DNA of 10,465 nt from Pseudomonadota bacterium (GCA_021779635.1 JAJYAH010000176.1:1-10465), one strand, 5' to 3'. Positions 1 through 7,375 are shown, counted from the first letter of the stretch. Notes: a model not told the origin generated them from the letters alone. Numbers and translations: made by a program.

Positions 1-687
1 CACGCTGTACTGGCCCTTGGAATCGTCGACCACCTTGCCCGGCGTGGCCGAGGACAGGATCAGCGCGTTGTCCGGTGCAACGATCGGTGCGAGGCCGTGG
101 GAGAAGGCTCGGAACCGGCGCTCATACGGATTGCGTCGCGAGGCGTCGATGACGACGAGCTTGGCGCGCGCGCCGCGCTCCTTTATCGCCTCCAGCACCG
201 ATTCAATGCTGAGCCCGTCGCGCCGCACGTCGGCTTCCTTCCAGATCCTGGCATCGACCGGAATCATGTAGCTCTCGCGGCCGGCCTGAACGCCATAGCC
301 GCCGAAGAAAAGCATCACCACGGAATCCGGCCGGATCTTGGATTTCAGCCGGTCGATGGCGCGGTTCATGTCATCCCGGCTGGCATCCTCCACCACATCG
401 ACGTCGAAGCCGTTGCGGCGAAGCGAGGCCGTCAGCGCCCGCGCATCATTGATCGGTTGCGTCAGCGGCGCATTGGCGTCGGGGTAATGACCGTTGCCGA
501 TCACCAGGGCGATCCGCGAGGCATGCTTGCCGGCATCGTTGTCCTGCTCGGTGGCGACCGCCTTGGCGGCATCCAGCGCCCGCATGTTCAGCGCCGCATG
601 GGCGCCGATCGCCAGCGACACCATGCCCACAAGTGCGGCGGCAACGGTGATCGAGCGGGGTGAAATGCGAAGCTTCCTGCCATTCAT
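1..687 (-). CDS. Caspase-like (peptidase C14) protein with degenerate active site, partial
   Basis: This is the first 229 residues of a minus-strand gene that leaves the window on the left. Residues about 15-33 form a hydrophobic segment after a basic start, so it is a signal anchor or signal peptide. A caspase/p20-like fold begins near residue 58 with RIALVIGNGHYPD and continues through MIPVDA, as in bacterial C14 proteins. At the usual catalytic His motif (AGHG) the sequence reads FFGGYGVQ, giving Tyr131. At the usual catalytic Cys motif (DACR) it reads VIDASRRNP, giving Ser183. It is therefore probably not a cysteine protease. The frame is open and well conserved, so it is not simply a decayed gene. 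I chose the ATG at 687 because AGGAAA lies 9 nt upstream; an in-frame ATG at 708 would add seven residues. The C-terminal part, often a repeat or effector region in this family, is not visible. Confidence 0.85.
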   Translation of the reverse strand, partial: MNGRKLRISPRSITVAAALVGMVSLAIGAHAALNMRALDAAKAVATEQDNDAGKHASRIALVIGNGHYPDANAPLTQPINDARALTASLRRNGFDVDVVEDASRDDMNRAIDRLKSKIRPDSVVMLFFGGYGVQAGRESYMIPVDARIWKEADVRRDGLSIESVLEAIKERGARAKLVVIDASRRNPYERRFRAFSHGLAPIVAPDNALILSSATPGKVVDDSKGQYSV

Positions 688-1056
688 CGCGGTTCGTTTC
701 CTGGTCATTCTCAAAGGCGCGCCTGTTAGTCGCGTCAACGCCTTCGAGGTTTGAGGAGGTGGCGGACGGTGTGCTGTCCAATTGCGCTCAATTTGCGGCA
801 CTGCAGCAAACAAACCTTTAACCTACGCGATCCTGTCCGGCAATCCCGTTCCTCTCCTATCGCCACCCTCTTCGACGCATCGGGATAATGCCCCCCGATG
901 AGGCCCGGGTTCCGTGATCTTCGTCACATTTGTATTTCCCCCCTATTCGTGTAGTTTTTCAAGGGCTTGCAGGTATTGGCGAGGCGGGCGGCAGCGGGCG
1001 TTACGTCCGGGCACCGTCTGGCGGAACCTGCAACGGCGGGCGCGGGAAGATTCTCC
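688..1056. other. Divergent intergenic region
   Basis: This gap of roughly 370 bp separates the minus-strand caspase-like gene from the plus-strand cyclase-like gene, so promoters for both should lie here. It is less GC-rich than the flanking genes around 780-960. The only clear regulatory-looking motif is the palindrome at 914-928, listed separately. I see no convincing sigma-70 -35/-10 pair and no small gene. The frame of the downstream gene is open back to a TTG at 967, but the composition of that stretch does not look coding. Confidence 0.6.
914..928. promoter_or_regulatory. CRP/FNR-family-like palindrome
   Basis: The sequence is GTGA, six bases (TCTTCG), then TCACA. It fits the TGTGA-N6-TCACA consensus of CRP-type regulators except for the first T, which is C. 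It lies about 130 bp upstream of the cyclase-like gene and about 225 bp upstream of the caspase-like gene, so it could serve either or neither. The assignment rests on one motif match with no identified promoter, so it is tentative. Confidence 0.35.
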
Positions 1057-2787
1057 ATGATTTTTCAACATCTCGCCGGCGCCTACCGCGCGCTGACGGC
1101 CCGCAAGGACGGCCCCTCGCTCTATGATGTGTGCGATCCGCTGCTGCTGAAATATCGCGGCGGCGACCCCCATCTCGGCAAGTTCTACCGGACGGCGCTG
1201 GGAAATCCGGCATTGCGGCCGCTGCTGCGACGGACCGGGCTTGCCGAATTGCGCGATCAGGGACGTCTGCGCGCGCTCCGCGACGCGCTGATCCAGGCGC
1301 GCGACAATGTGTCGCCGGACTGGGCTGCGATCGGCCAGCCAGTGGCGAACCTCTTGGATACCATCGAGCTGCAGCACCCTCGACCCCCGCCCGCAGCCCC
1401 GCCTGGGCGCGTGCCAGGCCTCGCCGAGATCGAAGCCGCGATCCGCGACTGCGGCGCGCATCTGCTGCGGTCGTATCGCGATAACGGCTTCATCCCGACC
1501 TATGCCGCCTTCAACCTGATCGGCGACGTCGATCTGCGCGGCCGCGAATTGCTGATGGCGCTGACCGGGATTCGTGCGCGCGGCTACAAGAACTCGACGC
1601 TGCTGTTCAACCTGGCGCGGATCTTCATCGCGCGCTCGCCGGCTTGCGCGCTGATCAACCCGCCCTGGACCGGCATCGCCGAGCCGATGTGGCAGCCGAT
1701 GCAGATCCGCCACCGCTCCGCCTATTACGATGCGTTCTTCACCGAGGCGCTGTTGAGCTTCGCCGAGACCGGCCTTCCCTCGCTCGATCAGGCCACCGCG
1801 TCGCGGCGCGTGATCGCCGACATGGTCGATTTCTGCCTCGTCACCAGCCGCGAGGAGGTGCGCGCGCAGGACGGCGGTTCCGTCACCGTCATCACCGCGC
1901 TGGCGCCGCTGCCGCATCCGCGCTTTTCACGGTTCTTCTCCCAGATCAAGCAGGACCTCGGCTTCGGCGTCTATGTGCCGGATTGCGACACCACCGCCTG
2001 CTCGTTCTCGGCCGCGACGCAGGCCGGCTCCGACGATCCGATCCTCGAACAGCCGCTGCTCGACCTCTACGCCGGCTACCAGGTCGATGGCGGCGCCAAT
2101 GAGCCGCTCGTCACGGTGCCGGTCAACGACAACATCGATTACGACGGCGGCGTCGTCACCTGGATCGACAATGCCGCCGGCGAGCGGCCGTTCGGCAACG
2201 ACCTCGATCCGACGTTGAACCTCGACATCCTCGAAGTCAGTTTCCGCAACCTCGTCCGGTGGAAGGTCATCGAGACGCCGCAGCGGCTCGCTACCGTGCA
2301 GCGCATTGTCGGCCTTCAAAAGCGGCTCGTGGCCAGCGGCGCGTTCACCGATCCACGCTCGCACATCTATTATCTGCCGGAGCTTTATTGCGCCTATTTC
2401 GGCCGCTGCTATGCCGCGTTCATCGCGTTGCCGCCGGCCGCACAACGGGCCATCGACCCCGGCGGCGCGTTCGATTTCATCCGGGCCCGGGTGCTGGCCT
2501 ATGTTCAGGGTGAATTGATCGTGGCCGAGATGAACGTGTTCGATGCCGCACTGGCGCTGATCGCGCTCGGCCATCTCGGCGCGGATGCAGCGACCTTCAC
2601 GCCGGCACTGGCCTGTATCATCGGCCATCTCGGCGAAGGCGGCCGGCATGGCCCGTTCAAGGCCTATGAATGGAACAAGATGAAAACCCCGACCCGCATT
2701 CTGGTCGGCGGCCCCGAAGTCACCTCGGCGTTCGTGCTGATGGGTCTGGCGCTGGCACGGAAAGCGATGATGGCCGGGGTGGGTTAG
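1057..2787 (+). CDS. Uncharacterised protein, terpene cyclase/prenyltransferase-like alpha-toroid
   Basis: This 576-residue, probably cytoplasmic protein has no signal peptide or membrane segment. I do not recognise a named family with certainty. Several features resemble alpha/alpha-barrel terpene cyclases and squalene/prenyltransferase-repeat proteins. VPDCDTTACSFSAATQAG at about 307-324 resembles the DxDDTA protonation motif of class II cyclases, with Asp309 and Asp311 kept and Thr in the fourth place. GGVVTWID around Trp369 is followed by NDLDPTLNLDIL at 381-392. Tyr438-Tyr439 sit in a segment like the SPYY region of these enzymes. The length and the mid-protein motif position fit class II cyclases. 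The first 120 residues match nothing I know. The ATG at 1057 follows GGGAAGA by 6 nt; a TTG at 967 is possible but lacks a good ribosome site. No prenyl-chain biosynthesis genes are adjacent, so the substrate is unknown. Confidence 0.8.
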   Translation: MIFQHLAGAYRALTARKDGPSLYDVCDPLLLKYRGGDPHLGKFYRTALGNPALRPLLRRTGLAELRDQGRLRALRDALIQARDNVSPDWAAIGQPVANLLDTIELQHPRPPPAAPPGRVPGLAEIEAAIRDCGAHLLRSYRDNGFIPTYAAFNLIGDVDLRGRELLMALTGIRARGYKNSTLLFNLARIFIARSPACALINPPWTGIAEPMWQPMQIRHRSAYYDAFFTEALLSFAETGLPSLDQATASRRVIADMVDFCLVTSREEVRAQDGGSVTVITALAPLPHPRFSRFFSQIKQDLGFGVYVPDCDTTACSFSAATQAGSDDPILEQPLLDLYAGYQVDGGANEPLVTVPVNDNIDYDGGVVTWIDNAAGERPFGNDLDPTLNLDILEVSFRNLVRWKVIETPQRLATVQRIVGLQKRLVASGAFTDPRSHIYYLPELYCAYFGRCYAAFIALPPAAQRAIDPGGAFDFIRARVLAYVQGELIVAEMNVFDAALALIALGHLGADAATFTPALACIIGHLGEGGRHGPFKAYEWNKMKTPTRILVGGPEVTSAFVLMGLALARKAMMAGVG

Positions 2788-2810
2788 AATTTTATCTGCG
2801 GTAAGCGTTC

Positions 2811-2851
2811 GAGTTTGGCACCTCTCCCAAAGGGAGAGGGGCGCCGAACTC
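2811..2851. repeat. Imperfect hairpin after the cyclase-like gene
   Basis: The core is CCTCTCCC, loop AAA, GGGAGAGG (2821-2839), an 8-bp perfect stem. It is extended outside an internal loop by GGC/GCC and GAGTT/AACTC, so the whole palindrome spans 2811-2851. It starts 23 bp after the upstream stop codon. No T-run follows, so it is not a standard intrinsic terminator. CCTCTCCC...GGGAGAGG palindromes recur between genes in bradyrhizobia, so a dispersed repeat that also stabilises the 3' end of the mRNA is plausible. Confidence 0.55.
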
Positions 2852-2992
2852 TTTACACCGCGCCATCGCTCCGGTCCTCGCGGTAAGTTGAAAGCGGGCG
2901 CGGGCCGGACGCTGGTGCAGCGACCGAATCCACACCACAATCCACCGATAGTGTGATGCGAATTCATATCCAACACGGCCTTTTTGATGTTC

Positions 2993-3712
2993 ATGAAATT
3001 CTGGCTTGCGTTCGTGATCGTTGTGCTGCCGGCGATGGCGCAAGCCGCCGATGTATCAGGCATTCCCAAAATTCGCGAAGGCGACCAGATCCAGATCGGC
3101 AATGCCCGAATTCGCCTCGCCGGAATCGACGCCCCGTCGGTGGACCAGCTTTGCCTCAATACCAAGGGCGAGCGCTGGACCTGCGGCGTCGCCGCGCGCG
3201 ACGAACTCATCCGCCATACCGACAACAAGAGCTGGACCTGCCACGTAAGCCAGACCGAGCGTCGCGGTCGCCAGGTGGCGAAATGCGAGGTGAACGGCGA
3301 GGACATCCAGCAATGGATGGTGAAGAACGGATGGGCGCTGTCCTATACCCGCGTCTCCCATGATTACGATGCCGACGAAAAAGCCGCGCGGGAGGCCAAG
3401 GCCGGCATGTGGCAGGGCGCCTTCATCGCCCCGTGGGACTGGCGCGTCCGCAACAAGAAGACCGTGATCCTGGGAGCCGTCAAACCGCCGGAGAATTCCC
3501 ACGCGATCCTGCTGGCGTCAGCATCGGGCCCGGTCGCGCCCTCGCCGGATTGCACCATCAAGGGCAACGTGAACCGCTCGGGAGAATGCATCTATCACAA
3601 GCCCACCAGCCGCTGGTATGCGCAGATCAAGATGCAGATCAGCAAGGGCACGCGCTGGTTCTGTTCGGTCGAAGAAGCCGAGGCCGCCGGCTGTCGCGAG
3701 ACCAGGCGTTAA
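2993..3712 (+). CDS. Secreted staphylococcal nuclease-like (thermonuclease family) protein
   Basis: This 239-residue protein begins with a signal peptide, MKFWLAFVIVVLPAMAQA, with likely cleavage after residue 18, so it should be periplasmic or secreted. Residues about 24-150 form an SNase-like domain: EGDQIQIG (Asp31), RIRLAGIDAP (Arg41, Asp46) and RRGRQVAKC (Arg93) match the metal- and phosphate-binding residues of the family. The residue equivalent to the catalytic Glu43 of staphylococcal nuclease is Ser49 (IDAPSVDQLC), so activity may be reduced or altered. Cys54/Cys64 and Cys83/Cys98 could form disulfides. The C-terminus, from CTIKGNVN (Cys187) to RWFCSVEEAEAAG (Cys224), resembles the small 'sunset'-type domain often attached to such nucleases. 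The start is uncertain: TTG 2984, ATG 2987 and ATG 2993 are all in frame and none has a clear ribosome site. I prefer 2993 because it gives a standard signal peptide. Confidence 0.88.
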   Translation: MKFWLAFVIVVLPAMAQAADVSGIPKIREGDQIQIGNARIRLAGIDAPSVDQLCLNTKGERWTCGVAARDELIRHTDNKSWTCHVSQTERRGRQVAKCEVNGEDIQQWMVKNGWALSYTRVSHDYDADEKAAREAKAGMWQGAFIAPWDWRVRNKKTVILGAVKPPENSHAILLASASGPVAPSPDCTIKGNVNRSGECIYHKPTSRWYAQIKMQISKGTRWFCSVEEAEAAGCRETRR

Positions 3713-4020
3713 CCACCTCGCTTGGTTTACCTTTCCGCACAACGCCGCAAGCAGAATTCCCGATGCGATATGATTTCACGGCTGGTGCCGCAGGTTTAGA
3801 GTTCATGCTAAAGCGTTTTCGAGCGAAAACCTGCCCCGGACTTGATCCGGGGTGACTACCGGTTCGCGTGAAGAAAACGCGTCCAATAAGGAAATAGAGC
3901 CTCCGTTCCGATTCAATCGGAACGGAAAAGGCTCTACAGTGCCGCGATGGTCCACGAACCTCGACTACGGGGCGCTCGCCGTTCCGGAATGGCCTGCCCT
4001 ACCAACAAGGAATAACAACA
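3713..4020. other. Intergenic region holding a palindromic repeat
   Basis: This 308-bp gap separates the nuclease and aminotransferase genes. About 126 bp of it (3811-3936) is the composite palindromic repeat listed separately. The part from 3937 to 4020 should hold the promoter and leader of the aminotransferase, ending in the ribosome site AAGGAA at 4007-4012. I see no intrinsic terminator with a T-run after the nuclease stop, and no credible gene. Confidence 0.6.
3811..3936. repeat. Composite palindromic intergenic repeat (Bradyrhizobium-type)
   Basis: Two palindromic modules stand in tandem. Module one is bounded by GCGTTTTC (3813-3820) and GAAAACGC (3873-3880), and encloses a second hairpin, CCCCGGA / TCCGGGG, with a 5-nt loop (3834-3852). 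Module two is bounded by TAGAGCC (3895-3901) and GGCTCTA (3930-3936), and encloses CCGTTCCGAT, loop TCA, ATCGGAACGG (3903-3925), a 10-bp perfect stem. From memory, sequences like both modules recur between genes in Bradyrhizobium and Rhodopseudomonas. Whether they are mobile, structural or regulatory cannot be seen from one copy. The nested stems would fold strongly in RNA or single-stranded DNA. Confidence 0.75.
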
Positions 4021-5208
4021 ATGGTCGTTCGCGCCGGCCGGGAATTTCTGGCGATCCCCGGACCCACCACAATGCCCGACGAAGTGCTGCGCGCGATGCA
4101 TCGCCCGGCACTCGATATCTATTCCGACACCATGGTGGAGCTGACCGACAGCCTGCTGCGCGATCTCGGCCGGCTGTTTGCCACCACGGGACAATCCTAC
4201 ATCTATATCGCCAACGGCCATGGCGCCTGGGAAGCGGCGCTCAGCAACGTGCTGTCGCGCGGCGACAAGGTCCTGGTGCTGGAGAGCGGCCGGTTCGCGA
4301 TCGGCTGGGGCAATGCCGCCGCCGCGATGGGCGTCGAGGTCGAGGTGCTGAAGGGCGACTGGCGCCGCGCGGTGCGGCCGGCCGAGGTCGAAGCCCGACT
4401 GCGGCAGGACAAGGATCGCACCGTCAAGGCGATCCTTGGCGTCCAGGTCGATACCGCCTCGGGCGTGATCAACGACATCGAAGCCATCGGCAAGGCGATC
4501 AAGGCGGCCGGTCATCCGGCGCTGTTCATGGTCGATACCGTCGCCTCGCTCGGCTGCATGCCGTTCCAGATGGACGCGTGGGGCATCGATGTCGCGATGT
4601 CCGGATCGCAGAAAGGCCTGATGGCACCGCCCGGCCTCGGCTTCGTCGCCGCCAATGACCGCGCCCGCCAGGTGCACAGGACAGCCGGCCTGCGAACCCC
4701 GTATTGGGACTGGACCGAACGCGACGGCCTCGAGCATTACCGCAAATATGCCGGCACCGCGCCGGTTCATCTGTTGTTCGCACTGCGTCAGGCCATCGAC
4801 ATGCTGTTCGACGAGCAGCTAGATAATGTGTACCTGCGCCATCGCCTGCTCGCCGAAGCTGTGCGCCGCGCGGTCGGGATCTGGGCGGAAGGTCAGGCGG
4901 TCGGATTCAACATCGCCGAACCGGAAGAACGGTCCGACACTGTCACCACCGTAGTGATGTCCAACGGCTATGATCCGGTCGCCCTGCAGCGCTACTGCAA
5001 GGAGAAATGCGGCGTGGTGCTGGGCGTCGGGATCGGCGAACTCGCAGGCCAGGCGTTCCGCATCGCCCATATGGGCCATGTCAACGCCCCGATGATCCTG
5101 GGCACGCTCGGCGTCATCGAAGTCGGCCTCAATGCACTCCATATCCCGCACGGCAAGGGCGGCCTCGAGGCCGCGGTCGAATGGCTCGGCGAGAGCGTGA
5201 GCGCCTGA
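4021..5208 (+). CDS. Class V aminotransferase, serine/alanine-glyoxylate type
   Basis: This 395-residue PLP-dependent enzyme of aminotransferase class V is of normal length for the family. It begins with the typical AIPGPTTMPDEVLRAM segment. ANGHGAWEAALSN matches the cofactor phosphate-binding region. FMVDTVASLG carries Asp172, which contacts the PLP ring nitrogen, and GSQKGLMAPPG carries Lys198, the Schiff-base lysine. The C-terminal GVVLGVGIGELAGQAFRIAH and GTLGVIEVGL are the usual family ending. The best match from memory is serine-glyoxylate or alanine-glyoxylate aminotransferase, which transfers an amino group to glyoxylate to make glycine. The substrate cannot be settled from sequence alone, and no serine-cycle genes are adjacent. 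The ATG is supported by AAGGAA 8 nt upstream. Oligopeptidase B follows after 44 bp in the same direction, so one transcript is possible. Confidence 0.92.
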   Translation: MVVRAGREFLAIPGPTTMPDEVLRAMHRPALDIYSDTMVELTDSLLRDLGRLFATTGQSYIYIANGHGAWEAALSNVLSRGDKVLVLESGRFAIGWGNAAAAMGVEVEVLKGDWRRAVRPAEVEARLRQDKDRTVKAILGVQVDTASGVINDIEAIGKAIKAAGHPALFMVDTVASLGCMPFQMDAWGIDVAMSGSQKGLMAPPGLGFVAANDRARQVHRTAGLRTPYWDWTERDGLEHYRKYAGTAPVHLLFALRQAIDMLFDEQLDNVYLRHRLLAEAVRRAVGIWAEGQAVGFNIAEPEERSDTVTTVVMSNGYDPVALQRYCKEKCGVVLGVGIGELAGQAFRIAHMGHVNAPMILGTLGVIEVGLNALHIPHGKGGLEAAVEWLGESVSA

Positions 5209-5242
5209 ACGACCCTGAGACTGTTTATGAATTTCTGAAACC

Positions 5243-5246
5243 GGAG
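5243..5246 (+). promoter_or_regulatory. Ribosome binding site deciding a GTG start
   Basis: GGAG lies 6 nt before the GTG at 5253. The reading frame is open further upstream, back into the aminotransferase gene. This site, together with the start of recognisable oligopeptidase B homology soon after (PHSFTIHGITVVDDYAWLKD), fixes the start at GTG 5253. Confidence 0.7.
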
Positions 5247-5252
5247 CACCAG

Positions 5253-7370
5253 GTGACCCGACCGAAGAAAACAAAAGGCTCGGTGCCCGCGCCGGTCGCG
5301 CCGCGCCGGCCGCATTCGTTCACCATCCATGGCATCACCGTGGTCGATGACTATGCCTGGCTGAAGGATCCGGACTGGCAGGAAGTGCTGCGCGATCCGG
5401 CGGTTCTGAGCGCCGATATTCGCAAATACCTTGAGGCGGAAAACGACTACACCGAAAGCCTGCTCGGCCATACCGCCGGTTTGCAAAAGACGCTGGTTGC
5501 GGAAATGCGCGGGCGGATCAAGGAAGACGATTCCAGCGTGCCGTCACCGGATGGCCCTTACGCGTATTTGCGCAAATTCCGCGAGGGCGGCCAGCACGAA
5601 ATGTTCGGCCGGTCGGCGCGCGACGGCGGCGAGGTCGAGATCGTGCTGGACGGCGACGAGCTTGCCGCCGACCACGACTACTTCAAGTTCGGCGGCGCCC
5701 GGCATTCGCCCGATCACCGGCTGGAGGCCTGGAGCGCGGACATCAAGGGTTCGGAATATTTCTCGGTCCGGGTGCGCAATTGGGCGGACGGCTCAGACCT
5801 CGCCGACCTCGTCGAGGAAACCGACGGCGGCGTGGTATGGAGCACAGACAGCAAGGCTTTCTTTTACGTCAAGCTCGACGACAATCACCGCCCGATGCAG
5901 GTCTGGCGTCATCGCCTCGGTTCGACGCAGGCCCAGGATGTCCTGGTCTACGAGGAGCAGGATTCCGGCTGGTTCACGCACATCCATGAGAGCGCCAGCG
6001 GGCGTTTTTGCGTGATCGCCGGCGGCGATCACGAAACATCCGAGCAGCGGCTGATCGACCTTGCCGATGCCGAAGCATCGCCGCGCCTCGTCGCCAGGCG
6101 CGAGACCGGCGTGCAATATTCGATCGCCGACCGCGGCGACGAACTGTTCATCCTCACCAATGCCGGCGGTGCCATCGACTTCAAGATCGTCACAGCGCCG
6201 CTGAACTCGCCGGAGCCTGCGAACTGGCGCGAGTTGATCCCGCATCGCCCGGGCGTCTATCTCATGGATATCGAGCTCTATGCCGGTCATCTGGTGCGGC
6301 TGGAGCGTGCCAACGCACTGCCCGCCATCATCATCCGCGATCTCACCACCGCCGAGGAGCACGCCATCGCATTCGACGAGGCGGCGTATTCGCTGGACAC
6401 CATGGGCGGCTATGAATTCGACACCACGAACCTGCGCTTCTCCTATTCGTCGATGACGACGCCGTCGGAAGTCTACGACTACGACATGGCAAGCCGGACG
6501 CGGCGCTTGCGCAAGCGTCAGGAAATACCTTCCGGCCACGACCCGGCCGATTACGTCACCACCCGGATCATGGCGGCCGCGCATGACGGCGCGGAAGTGC
6601 CGGTTTCGATCCTGCATCGCCGCGATCTCACGCGCGATGGCCAAGCGCCGCTACTGCTGTATGGCTACGGCTCCTACGGCATGGCGATGCCGGCGTCGTT
6701 CTCGGCCAACCGGCTGTCGCTGGTCGACCGCGGTTTCGTCTACGCCATCGCCCATATCCGCGGCGGCACCGACAAGGGCTGGGGCTGGTATCTCGACGGC
6801 AAGCGCGAGAAGAAGACCAACAGCTTCGATGATTTCGCCAGCGCCGGCCGCGCCCTGATCGAGGCGAAATACACCGGCGCGAAACGCATCGTCGGCCATG
6901 GCGGCAGCGCGGGCGGCATGCTGATGGGCGCGGTCGCCAATCGCGCCGGCGAGTTGTTCGCCGGTATCGTCGCCGAGGTGCCGTTCGTCGACGTGCTCAA
7001 CACCATGCTCGACGATACCCTGCCGCTGACGCCGCCGGAATGGCCGGAATGGGGCAACCCTATCGAAAGCGAAGCCGACTTCCGGACCATCCTGTCCTAT
7101 TCGCCCTATGACAATGTGGCCGCCAGGGATTATCCGGCCATCCTGGCCATGGGCGGGCTGACCGATCCGCGCGTCACCTATTGGGAGCCGGCGAAATGGA
7201 TCGCACGGCTGCGCGCGACCATGACAGGCGGCGGTCCGGTGTTGTTGCGGACCAATATGGGCGCCGGACATGGCGGCGCATCGGGCCGCTTCAACCGGCT
7301 CGATGAAGTCGCGATCGCCTATGCATTCGCCCTGTGGGCGGTGGGATTGGCCGATCAAGGCGACGCGTAA
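5253..7370 (+). CDS. ptrB: Oligopeptidase B (S9A serine peptidase)
   Basis: This 705-residue cytoplasmic serine peptidase belongs to the prolyl oligopeptidase family (S9A) and is close to the usual 680-720 residues. Oligopeptidase B cleaves short peptides after Lys or Arg. The N-terminal part, beginning HGITVVDDYAWLKDPDW, leads into a seven-bladed beta-propeller region. The C-terminal alpha/beta-hydrolase domain starts near LLLYGYGSYGM. The catalytic triad is visible: Ser552 in GHGGSAGGMLMG, Asp638 in GGLTDPRVTYWEPAKW and His673 in GAGHGGASGRF. AEVPFVDVLNTMLDDTLPLT and EWGNP are oligopeptidase B signatures that separate it from true prolyl oligopeptidases. There is no signal peptide. It starts with GTG, 44 bp after the aminotransferase gene in the same direction, which suggests co-transcription but no obvious shared pathway. 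I see no truncation or missing residue. Confidence 0.95.
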   Translation: MTRPKKTKGSVPAPVAPRRPHSFTIHGITVVDDYAWLKDPDWQEVLRDPAVLSADIRKYLEAENDYTESLLGHTAGLQKTLVAEMRGRIKEDDSSVPSPDGPYAYLRKFREGGQHEMFGRSARDGGEVEIVLDGDELAADHDYFKFGGARHSPDHRLEAWSADIKGSEYFSVRVRNWADGSDLADLVEETDGGVVWSTDSKAFFYVKLDDNHRPMQVWRHRLGSTQAQDVLVYEEQDSGWFTHIHESASGRFCVIAGGDHETSEQRLIDLADAEASPRLVARRETGVQYSIADRGDELFILTNAGGAIDFKIVTAPLNSPEPANWRELIPHRPGVYLMDIELYAGHLVRLERANALPAIIIRDLTTAEEHAIAFDEAAYSLDTMGGYEFDTTNLRFSYSSMTTPSEVYDYDMASRTRRLRKRQEIPSGHDPADYVTTRIMAAAHDGAEVPVSILHRRDLTRDGQAPLLLYGYGSYGMAMPASFSANRLSLVDRGFVYAIAHIRGGTDKGWGWYLDGKREKKTNSFDDFASAGRALIEAKYTGAKRIVGHGGSAGGMLMGAVANRAGELFAGIVAEVPFVDVLNTMLDDTLPLTPPEWPEWGNPIESEADFRTILSYSPYDNVAARDYPAILAMGGLTDPRVTYWEPAKWIARLRATMTGGGPVLLRTNMGAGHGGASGRFNRLDEVAIAYAFALWAVGLADQGDA

Positions 7371-7375
7371 GCGTC
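7362..7375 (+). terminator. Weak hairpin across the ptrB stop codon
   Basis: GACGC, loop GTAA, GCGTC forms a 5-bp stem with a GNRA-type tetraloop that includes the TAA stop. It is followed by TTCTGTT rather than a full T-run. It could help end the transcript or stabilise the 3' end, but it is short and may be chance. Confidence 0.25.

Noticed and set aside
792..810. TTTGC-N9-GCAAA inverted repeat as a possible operator
   Set aside because: Half-sites of five bases with a nine-base gap are common by chance, and it matches no regulator consensus I know.
943..1917. Minus-strand open frame opposite the cyclase-like gene
   Set aside because: Arg/Gln/Ala-rich low-complexity translation typical of antisense frames in high-GC DNA, and no recognisable motif.
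1927..3306. Minus-strand open frame spanning the 3' end of the cyclase-like gene, the intergenic region and the start of the nuclease
   Set aside because: It crosses two well-supported plus-strand genes and an intergenic palindrome, and resembles no protein family.
5007..5252. Upstream extension of the ptrB frame into the aminotransferase gene
   Set aside because: The extension is Arg-rich shadow sequence. The GTG at 5253 has a good ribosome site and gives the normal family length.
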